Shown: positions 17,071-23,767 of the stretch, piece by piece
Position numbering within the stretch: the stretch's first letter is position 1
Layout of the letters: each line of letters opens with the position of its first letter
Assembly: GCF_016809835.1 (NCBI RefSeq)
Contig: NZ_JAFBIL020000002.1
Coordinates: forward strand, 434,001 to 498,000
Direction: 5' to 3'
Origin: Massilia soli
Lineage (GTDB): Bacteria > Pseudomonadota > Gammaproteobacteria > Burkholderiales > Burkholderiaceae_D
Length of the DNA: 64,000 nucleotides
Translations under genes and position numbers: made by a program
The notes under the pieces: generated by a model
Database searches by the model: none
Told to the model about the DNA's origin: nothing
What the model saw: the letters and a program-made list of their open reading frames with translations, nothing else

Positions 17071-17721
17071 ATGATTACCGAACGATCCGCAGAATTTTAC
17101 GCCAAGAGCGCCTCCAGCCACGACCGCGTGTACGACAAACCCGAGCGCCAGGACGACCTGGCCGAGATGCGCGACCTGCTCGCCGAGACCCTGAGCGGGC
17201 ACGTGGTACTGGAACTGGCCTGCGGTCCTGGCTACTGGACCCGCGTCATCGCAGACAGCGCCGACTCGGTGCTGGCGACCGACATCAATCCACAGATGAT
17301 CGAGATGGCAAAGCTGCGCGGGCTGCCGGCCGACAAGGTGCAGTACCGCGTGGCCGACGCCTACGACCTGCCGGCCGACCTCGGCAGTTTCACGGCGATC
17401 TTCATCGGCTTCTGGTGGTCGCACGTGCAGCGTGCCGACCAGGAACGCTTGCTCGCCCAGCTGAGCAAAAAAGTCGGCAAAGACACGATGCTGGTACTGC
17501 TGGACGACTGCTACGTCGAGGGCAGCAGCGACACCGTCGCGCGCACCGACCTCGAAGGCAACACCTTCCAGATCCGCACGGCGGAAGATGGCCAGCGCTA
17601 CGAAATTCCAAAGAACTACCCGTCCGACAGCGGCCTGCGCAAGAAGCTGGGCTCATCGGTTCGCGAGATCAAGATCACGCGCCTCGACTACTACTGGCTG
17701 CTGACCTGCCGCCTGAAATAG
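17071..17721 (+). CDS. Class I SAM-dependent methyltransferase
   Basis: A 216-residue class I methyltransferase. The SAM-binding glycine motif is VVLELACGPGYWTRVI (about residues 46-61), followed by ATDINPQMIEMAK (acidic ribose contact) and YRVADAYDLPADLG. The region after that (GFWWSHV) lines the substrate side; the substrate cannot be told. It starts eight bases after cysB ends, so it is probably co-transcribed. It ends in a cluster of repeats facing the porin gene. Confidence 0.88.
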   Translation: MITERSAEFYAKSASSHDRVYDKPERQDDLAEMRDLLAETLSGHVVLELACGPGYWTRVIADSADSVLATDINPQMIEMAKLRGLPADKVQYRVADAYDLPADLGSFTAIFIGFWWSHVQRADQERLLAQLSKKVGKDTMLVLLDDCYVEGSSDTVARTDLEGNTFQIRTAEDGQRYEIPKNYPSDSGLRKKLGSSVREIKITRLDYYWLLTCRLK

Positions 17722-17851
17722 TTCCAAAATCGGGGACAGACCGGGTCACGCTGACCACCATTTTAGTAGTTCCAAAATCGGGGACAGACCGGGTCACGCA
17801 GACCACCATTTTAGAAGATTCTAAAATGGTGGTCTGTCCCCGATTTTGGAA
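17722..17851. repeat. Two tandem 48-base repeats plus an inverted copy
   Basis: Two direct copies start at 17722 and 17770, each reading TTCCAAAATCGGGGACAGAC, then CGGGTCACG and GACCACCATTTTAG; they differ at very few bases. An inverted, shortened copy at 17819-17851 (TTCTAAAATGGTGGTCTGTC then CCCGATTTTGGAA) lacks the central CGGGTCACG. Each copy can pair with the inverted one. Sequences with the GGGGACAGAC core are dispersed in many proteobacteria and occur beside REP-associated (RAYT-type) transposase genes, though none is here. Confidence 0.85.
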
Positions 17852-17862
17852 TGTTTTTGGAA

Positions 17863-17892
17863 TGAAAAAAGCCCGGACTTGTCCGGGCTTTC
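17863..17892 (-). terminator. Rho-independent terminator of the porin gene
   Basis: AAGCCCGGAC-TT-GTCCGGGCTT is a perfect ten-pair stem with a two-base loop. On the minus strand it is followed by a run of T (AAAAAA on the plus strand). It lies about 20 bases after the porin stop codon and could also stop transcripts coming from the methyltransferase. Confidence 0.9.
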
Positions 17893-17911
17893 TGCTTGTT
17901 GCAGGCCGTGC

Positions 17912-18922
17912 TTAGAACGAGTGGCGCATGCCGATCGCCAGTGCGGTCGGGTCAGCACCCGGCGCCGTCGCCGGCGGGGTGACGTTCACGCCCGAGGCGT
18001 TGATGCCGAAGGTGCCAGCGCCGTTGTTGCGCATCGACGCCAGTGTGGTGTACACGTTGGTGCGCTTCGACAGCGAGTGGCTGTAGGCCAGGGCGATCAG
18101 GTTGCCTTTGGCCGAGGCCTGCTCGTTGCGCTGGACGTTGACGAAGACCTTGCCCGCGCCGCCAACTGCCATTGCCGCGCCCAGGTTCATCTGCTCGAAC
18201 TTGTTGTTCGCGCCGGTACGGTCGCCGACCATGTAGTTGCCCTTGACTTCAATCGCGCCGAACTTGTAGCCCGCGCCGAAGGCGTATTCCTTGTCGTCGC
18301 CGGTCGCCAGGCGCTCGACCTGGTGGTAGCCGGCGCCGAGGAACAGGCCGCCGTTGGCGTATTCCAGGCCAACACCAGCGGTGTCGAGCGATGGGCCGGT
18401 GCCGGTTTCACCCAGGCCGTAGGCGGCCGTGACGCGGAAGCCGCTCATCGTGCTGCTCTTGTAGTTGACCGAGTTGCTCAGGCGACGGGTGAGGCGGGTG
18501 GCGTTGAACGACGACAGGTTGGTGCCGTAGAAGCCCTGGCCGAGAATGTCGGACTGGCCGGCGATCGAGGCGATCGGGGTGTATTCGCGGCCGATGGTGA
18601 TCAGGCCGAAACCACCTTCCAGGCCAACTACCGCGCGGCGGCCGAACAGCGCCGAATCGCCAGCGCCGGTGTCAAGTGCAACGCCTGCTTCCAGGTTGAA
18701 GATGGCTTTCAGGCCGTTGCCCAGGTCTTCGGTGCCGCGGAAGCCGATACGGCTGCTCGACTGGTTGCCCGAGTTGACGACGGTCCGGCTGCCGCCAGCC
18801 ACGTCGGTGTCTTCACGTGCGATCGACGCATCGGCGATACCGTAGATGGTGACGCTCGACTGCGCTGCCGCGACGAGTGGAAGGGACGCGAACAAGGCAG
18901 CTGCCAAGAGTTTTCGTTGCAT
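17912..18922 (-). CDS. Gram-negative trimeric porin (betaproteobacterial type)
   Basis: A 336-residue outer-membrane general porin for passive diffusion of small solutes. It has a cleavable signal (LLAAALFASLPLVAAAQSS), then SVTIYGIADASI, the SSRIGFRGTEDLGNGLKAIF motif and LFGRRAVVGLEG typical of Burkholderiales porins, alternating beta-strand pattern throughout, and a C-terminal phenylalanine (IGMRHSF) recognised by the Bam complex. The start is at 18922 because ATGGAGATCTTC just before it provides the GGAG site; an in-frame ATG at 18934 is the same AUGGAG. Own terminator downstream. Confidence 0.93.
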   Translation of the reverse strand: MQRKLLAAALFASLPLVAAAQSSVTIYGIADASIAREDTDVAGGSRTVVNSGNQSSSRIGFRGTEDLGNGLKAIFNLEAGVALDTGAGDSALFGRRAVVGLEGGFGLITIGREYTPIASIAGQSDILGQGFYGTNLSSFNATRLTRRLSNSVNYKSSTMSGFRVTAAYGLGETGTGPSLDTAGVGLEYANGGLFLGAGYHQVERLATGDDKEYAFGAGYKFGAIEVKGNYMVGDRTGANNKFEQMNLGAAMAVGGAGKVFVNVQRNEQASAKGNLIALAYSHSLSKRTNVYTTLASMRNNGAGTFGINASGVNVTPPATAPGADPTALAIGMRHSF

Positions 18923-19046
18923 GAAGATCTCCATTAAGGTTCAAGATTGCTACAGTAACTGCTAAGAATCGAAGGCCATGCTAGCTGGCCGGTGTGTCAA
19001 CTTCATGACATGGACGGTAAGTGTGGTGAATTAACAACGGCCGCTG

Positions 19047-20210
19047 TCAGTCAGGAAGAGGTAAAACAATTTCAATACGGGTGCCCGGCGGTTCTTCGGC
19101 GCTGATGGTGATTTCGCCGTTCATCGCCCACACCCGTTCGCGCATGCCGACCAGGCCCAGCGACTGGGCTTTCTCCATGTCGTCGGGCGTGATGCCGCGG
19201 CCGTTGTCGCGGATCGTCACCAGCAGCTGGTGGTCGGTGCGGTACAGGTTCAGGTTGACCAGGCTGGCGTCGGCATGGCGGGCGATATTGGTCAGCGCTT
19301 CCTGCACGATGCGGAACACGGCGGTGCTGGCGCCATCGTCGAGGCGCAGTTCGTTCTCGTCGGCGTACAGCTCGACCGGGATCGCGTAGCGTTCGACGAA
19401 GTCGTCGCGCAGGCCTTGCAGGGCAAAGAACAGGCCGCCTTCATCGAGGGCGCGCGGGCGCAGGTTGGTGGCGATGCGGCGCAGCGAGGTGATCGCGGTC
19501 AGCAGGTTCTCTTCCATGCCGTTCATCAGGCGCAGCGCGTCGGCGCCGGCGCCGGGCTGTTGCTTCAGCAAGGCCAGGTCCATGCGCAGCGACGCCAGCA
19601 GCTGGCCGAGGTCGTCGTGCAGCTCGCGCGCGATGTGGGTGCGCTCTTCTTCGCGGATGGTCTGCAGCGCCGCCGACAGCTGGCGCAGCTGGGCGTGCGA
19701 GCGCGACAGCTTTTCCTGCACCTGCTGGCGTTCGGTGACGTCGCGCAGGATGATGGTGTAGAGCGATTCGCCGCTTTCGGTGCTGCTCGACACCGATCCT
19801 TCGAGCGGAAAGGTTTCGCCGCCGGCACGCACGCCGGTCACCGCATAATCGGTGGCGCGGCGGCCGCTGCGGCCGGCGCTGAACCAGGCCGAGACGTTGG
19901 GCGCCGAGCCGGCGCTGGCCAGCAGCACCGGGTCGGGACTGATGAAGTGCGACAGCGGGCTGCCTTGCATATCGGCCACGGTGGTCGAGAACATCGCGGC
20001 CGCGGACGGGTTGGCCAGCACGATGTTCTGCATTTCATCGGTCGAGATGATGGCGTCGCTGGCATTTTCGATGATGCCCGGGCTGCGGTTGCGCAGCAGG
20101 CGCGGGGCGCGGCCGGTCTTGATCAGGCGTGCCGCTACCGCGCCACTGGCGATGCCGATCATAAACACGACCGCTTGAAAACCCTTACCTGATCGACGCA
20201 TCTCAGACAT
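19047..20210 (-). CDS. PAS-containing NarL-type sensor histidine kinase
   Basis: A 387-residue kinase: one N-terminal membrane helix (about residues 10-28), a PAS domain (about 43-160), then a HisKA_3 dimerisation domain with ARELHDDLGQLLASLRMD, where His198 is the likely phosphate acceptor. The HATPase domain shows IVQEALTNIARHADA (N box), DNGRGI (G1) and GLVGMRERV (G2). Start is taken at MSEMRRSGK, though the next ATG, nine bases on, is possible; the frame extends 16 codons upstream. No LuxR-type response regulator lies next to it, so the partner is elsewhere. The signal is unknown. Confidence 0.88.
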   Translation of the reverse strand: MSEMRRSGKGFQAVVFMIGIASGAVAARLIKTGRAPRLLRNRSPGIIENASDAIISTDEMQNIVLANPSAAAMFSTTVADMQGSPLSHFISPDPVLLASAGSAPNVSAWFSAGRSGRRATDYAVTGVRAGGETFPLEGSVSSSTESGESLYTIILRDVTERQQVQEKLSRSHAQLRQLSAALQTIREEERTHIARELHDDLGQLLASLRMDLALLKQQPGAGADALRLMNGMEENLLTAITSLRRIATNLRPRALDEGGLFFALQGLRDDFVERYAIPVELYADENELRLDDGASTAVFRIVQEALTNIARHADASLVNLNLYRTDHQLLVTIRDNGRGITPDDMEKAQSLGLVGMRERVWAMNGEITISAEEPPGTRIEIVLPLPD

Positions 20211-20422
20211 AAGCAAGCCCGGCAAAAACGGGCGCGCGGCTGCGAACCCTCCACACACGATACGTGGGAGAATTTTTCCGTGCCTTGATGTTGAGCAAGC
20301 TTTGCGATGCGGAAAGAATTAACGCGGTGGACGTGTCGTATGGAATCGACACAGTCCAGCGCGCCGGCTTTGTCCCGGACCAGGCAAGGTTGCGATGCCG
20401 GAGCGCCGGAGCGCCGGATTCG

Positions 20423-20443
20423 CGATGCGGCGGGGCCGCATCG
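20423..20443. other. Hairpin downstream of the LytTR regulator gene
   Basis: CGATGCGGC-GGG-GCCGCATCG is a perfect nine-pair stem with a three-base loop, five bases beyond the regulator's stop codon. No T-tract follows on either strand, so it may protect the mRNA end rather than terminate alone. Two direct GCGCCGGA copies lie beside it. Confidence 0.6.
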
Positions 20444-20448
20444 GCGGA

Positions 20449-21210
20449 TTACATTTGCTTGAACAGGTGCAGGAAGCTGCGGCTCACTTCGAGCTTGTCG
20501 GGACGGCCCTTGATCAGCACCAGGTGGCGCCCGCGGATGTCGCGCGTGACGCCTTCGATGGCATTCACGTTGACCAGGGTGGCGCGGTGGATCTGCCAGA
20601 ACAGCGCCGGGTCGAGTTCCTCGGCCAGGTCGCGCACCGGCTTGCGGATCAGCGCCTCGAATTTTTCGGTCTGCACGCAGGTGTATTTCTCATCCGAGCG
20701 GAAGAACAGGATTTCCTCCACCGGAATCATGCGCAGGTCCTGGCCGATGCTGGCCTGGATCCATTGCAGGTAAGTCGGTTTCGGCTTCGACATCTTCTCG
20801 GCCAGCTGCGACAGCATCGCCGTGACGCTCTCGGCGACGGGCTCGTTCGGCTTGGCCAGGCGCGCCTTGAGGCGGTCGACGGTAATCTGCAGGCGTTCCT
20901 GCTCGGGCGGTTTGAGCACGTAATCGACGGCGCCGCGCTCGAACGCTTCAACGGCGTACTGATCGTAGGCGGTCACGAACACGACATTGCTTTGCGCGCC
21001 GATCTCGCGCGCCGCTTCCATGCCGGTCTTGCCCGGCATGCGGATGTCGAGGAAGGTCAGGTCGGGCTTGAGTTCGCGCACCAGGTCGACTGCCTCTTCG
21101 CCATTCTTTGCCTCGCCGATGATCTCCAGTTCGGGCCACACCTGGCCCAGTCGCAGGCGCAGTTGGTCGCGCATCAGTCTTTCATCGTCGGCAATAATTG
21201 CGGTAGGCAT
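20449..21210 (-). CDS. LytTR-family response regulator
   Basis: A 253-residue regulator with an N-terminal receiver domain (acidic pair ADDE, phosphoacceptor Asp55 in LTFLDIRMPG, conserved VTAYDQYAVEAFE and DYVLKP) and a C-terminal LytTR DNA-binding domain (about residues 150-250, with FFRSDEKYTCV and IHRATLVNVNAI). It follows the LytS-like kinase gene by 64 bases on the same strand, and the two form a two-component pair of the AlgR/LytR type. Target genes are not identifiable here. Confidence 0.93.
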   Translation of the reverse strand: MPTAIIADDERLMRDQLRLRLGQVWPELEIIGEAKNGEEAVDLVRELKPDLTFLDIRMPGKTGMEAAREIGAQSNVVFVTAYDQYAVEAFERGAVDYVLKPPEQERLQITVDRLKARLAKPNEPVAESVTAMLSQLAEKMSKPKPTYLQWIQASIGQDLRMIPVEEILFFRSDEKYTCVQTEKFEALIRKPVRDLAEELDPALFWQIHRATLVNVNAIEGVTRDIRGRHLVLIKGRPDKLEVSRSFLHLFKQM

Positions 21211-21274
21211 GAGTCGGTCAGCTTTAAAAGGAAGAGTGACAATTATTCAATGAAACCCGGCGTAAATCAATCGC

Positions 21275-22531
21275 TTACTTCGACACCTGGTAGGGAACTT
21301 CGATAGTCGCGATGACGCCGCTTGGCGCGTTGGCCGTGATGGTCAGCTTGCCCTGGTCGCCATGCAACAACTTGAGGCGCTCGCGGATCGTCGGCAAGCC
21401 AAGTCCCGTGCCGTCGCTCGGATGCACGCCGAAGCCGACCCCGTCATCGGACACGATCACGCGCAGCTTGCTGCCGGCCACTTCGGCGACGATCTTCAGG
21501 GTGCCGCCTTCGGGCTTGCATTCGAGACCGTGCTTGATCGCGTTCTCGACCATCGACTGCAGCATCATCGGCGGGAAGGCCGCGCTGCGCAGCTCGTCCG
21601 GAATCTGCATGTCGACCGTCAACCGTTCTTCCATGCGCATCTTGAGCAGGTTCAGGTACGCCTTGACCATGTCCGCCTCGCGGCCCAGGTTGGTGACGAC
21701 GGCGTTATCGCGCATCTGCGGCAGCACCGCGCGCAGGTACTGGATCAGGCTGCGCTGCATGGCCGAGGCGCGCGGCGGGTTGGTTTCGATCAGGTATTCG
21801 ACCGAGGCCAGCGTGTTGAACAGGAAGTGCGGTTCGACCTGGGCCTGCATCATCTGCATGCGCGCTTCCGACAGCTGGCGCTGCATCGATTCGCGCTCGG
21901 CGGCCGCGTTGGCGTTCTGGGTTTCCGCTTCGGCGCGCTTTTTGCCGCCCATCAGCGCCTTGGTCGCGAACAGCGCCAGCAGCAGCAAGGAGACGAAGCT
22001 CTTGAACCAGGTCGAGGCCTGGTTGTGATAGCGCTCCACTTTCTGCTCGGCCATGTCGTCGACCGCTTCCTCGATCGCGTTCGACAACTCTTCGCCGATC
22101 TGCGGCGGCAGTTCGATGTGCACCGAGCCGTCGTCCGGGTTGGCGTTGGCGGCCGCTGGCGGCACCGGCAATTCGCCCGGCGCCGGCGGCACCGGCAGTT
22201 CGCCCGGTTCCGGCGGCTGCGGCGGTTCCGGCGGCGCCGGCACCTTGCCCTTGCGCGGATTGAAACGGATGCCGGTATCGTCGATGACGATGTGCGGCTC
22301 GTCGGCGTTGCGCTTGCCCGGCTTGCTGTCGCTGCGCACCACCGCTGGGCCGCCGCTGCCGGAGAACAGTTCTTCCTGCACGATCGAGGCGGCGATCAGC
22401 GACAGCGCGGCGAACAGGAAAAACTTCCACCACGACAGCTGGGTGACCCAGGTTGCTGTCGCGTCAAAGCCTTTGTGCAACCACGCGAGGCTGCTGGCGA
22501 ATGATTGCTGGAGAGGAGGGCGGGCTGGCAT
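21275..22531 (-). CDS. LytS/AlgZ-type sensor histidine kinase with proline-rich extracytoplasmic loop
   Basis: A 418-residue kinase of the His_kinase family paired with LytTR regulators. Membrane helices lie at about residues 33-50 and 176-194. The loop between them, probably periplasmic, contains a proline-rich stretch (about 98-127) with the unit GELPVPPAP/GELPVPPAA repeated, then an acidic part. The kinase core has QVEPHFLFNTLASVEYL with His235 as likely phosphoacceptor, MVENAIKHGLE (N box), DDGVGFG and GTGLGLPTIRERL. The regulator gene follows directly. The proline-rich sensor loop is unlike a known ligand-binding domain. Confidence 0.92.
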   Translation of the reverse strand: MPARPPLQQSFASSLAWLHKGFDATATWVTQLSWWKFFLFAALSLIAASIVQEELFSGSGGPAVVRSDSKPGKRNADEPHIVIDDTGIRFNPRKGKVPAPPEPPQPPEPGELPVPPAPGELPVPPAAANANPDDGSVHIELPPQIGEELSNAIEEAVDDMAEQKVERYHNQASTWFKSFVSLLLLALFATKALMGGKKRAEAETQNANAAAERESMQRQLSEARMQMMQAQVEPHFLFNTLASVEYLIETNPPRASAMQRSLIQYLRAVLPQMRDNAVVTNLGREADMVKAYLNLLKMRMEERLTVDMQIPDELRSAAFPPMMLQSMVENAIKHGLECKPEGGTLKIVAEVAGSKLRVIVSDDGVGFGVHPSDGTGLGLPTIRERLKLLHGDQGKLTITANAPSGVIATIEVPYQVSK

Positions 22532-22825
22532 GTGATTCGTTTTCCGTGGGCGTTATGCTTTTTTGTCACGCAGTGTAAGCCCGCGCAGCTGGAAAAGCCA
22601 TTTTGCCCTGTTAAATTCTGTTGGGATGGTGCAACTGTAAGCTGCGCACCGCTGCTGGGCCATCCCTTTGCGACAGTCTGCATAATCGGGCTACTGGAAT
22701 GCGCGTGAAACTTGTTGCTCAGCAAGGAAGCAGACGATTAGTGCAAATATGAAACCTGCTGGCGTACTATAACCAATCGCCCGGGCCGCTTCGGCCTGTT
22801 GTTCTTTCTGATGGAAGGAAACGCC
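22532..22825. other. Divergent intergenic region
   Basis: These 294 bases separate the LytS-like kinase gene from the DHH gene and must hold both promoters. I see no convincing small gene. An AAGGAAA ribosome site for the DHH gene lies at its right end, and GGCCGCTTCGGCC (22785-22797) forms a short stem just before that. Confidence 0.5.
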
Positions 22826-23764
22826 ATGTCTGCTGAAACCACCACATTCCGCCTTGTTACGCGCAGCGACTTCGACGGCCTGGTTTGCGCCGTCCTGCTC
22901 AAGCACCTTGGCATGATCGACGAGATCCTGTTTGTCCACCCGAAGGACATGCAGGACGGCAAGATCAGCGTCAGCGATCGCGACATCACCACCAACCTGC
23001 CGTTCGTGCCGGGCGTCCATCTGGCGTTCGACCACCACCTGTCGGAAACCCTGCGCAACAAGGGCGAGCGCGCCAATCACGTCATCGATCCGCGGGCGCC
23101 ATCGGCCGCCCGCGTGGTGTACGACTATTATGGCGGCGCCAGCGAATTCCCGCTGGCCTGGGGCGCCATGATGGCCGCCGTCGACAAGGGCGATTCCGCC
23201 AATTTCTCGCGCGAAGAAGTGCTCGATCCGCAAGGGTGGGACCTGCTGAACTTCCTGATGGATGCGCGCACCGGGCTGGGCCGCTTCCGCGATTTCCGCA
23301 TCTCCAATTACAGCCTGATGATGGCGCTGATCGATGCGTGCAAGGACCATACCATCGACGAGATCATGGCCATGCCCGACGTGCAGGAACGCACCACCTT
23401 GTATTTCGAACACAGCCAGAAATGCAAGGACCAGATCCGCACATGCGCGAAGGTCGACAAGAACCTGGTCGTGCTCGACCTGCGCGGCGAAGAAGTGATC
23501 TTCGCCGGCAACCGATTCATTATCTACGCGCTGTATCCGGAGACGAATATCTCCATCCATGTGCTGTGGGGACTGAAAAACCAGAACACCGTGTTCGCGA
23601 CCGGTAAATCGATTCTCAACCGCAGCTCGCGCACCAATATCGGCGCCTTGATGCTCGAATACGGCGGCGGCGGGCATGAGAACGCCGGCACCTGCCAGGT
23701 CGCCAACGACATGGCCGACGATGTGCTTGGCGCGCTCAGCTACCGCATCACCAGCGAAGGCTGA
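22826..23764 (+). CDS. DHH-family phosphoesterase (exopolyphosphatase-like)
   Basis: A 312-residue DHH/DHHA1 protein. Motif I is TRSDFDGLVCAVLLK (D-F-D in place of D-H-D), motif III is LAFDHHLSE, and the C-terminal DHHA1 glycine motif is GGGGHENAGTC. Such enzymes hydrolyse phosphodiester or polyphosphate bonds with Mn ions; substrates include nanoRNA, pAp, c-di-AMP or polyphosphate. The substrate here cannot be set. AAGGAAACGCC precedes the ATG at 22826, so that start is preferred to the ATG 27 bases earlier. It ends only three bases from the stop of the convergent GGDEF gene. Confidence 0.88.
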   Translation: MSAETTTFRLVTRSDFDGLVCAVLLKHLGMIDEILFVHPKDMQDGKISVSDRDITTNLPFVPGVHLAFDHHLSETLRNKGERANHVIDPRAPSAARVVYDYYGGASEFPLAWGAMMAAVDKGDSANFSREEVLDPQGWDLLNFLMDARTGLGRFRDFRISNYSLMMALIDACKDHTIDEIMAMPDVQERTTLYFEHSQKCKDQIRTCAKVDKNLVVLDLRGEEVIFAGNRFIIYALYPETNISIHVLWGLKNQNTVFATGKSILNRSSRTNIGALMLEYGGGGHENAGTCQVANDMADDVLGALSYRITSEG

Positions 23765-23767
23765 GGC

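Noticed and set aside
17722-17851. Insertion sequence end or transposon remnant
   Set aside because: The three copies have no transposase fragment or target-site duplication; a REP-like repeat group explains them better.
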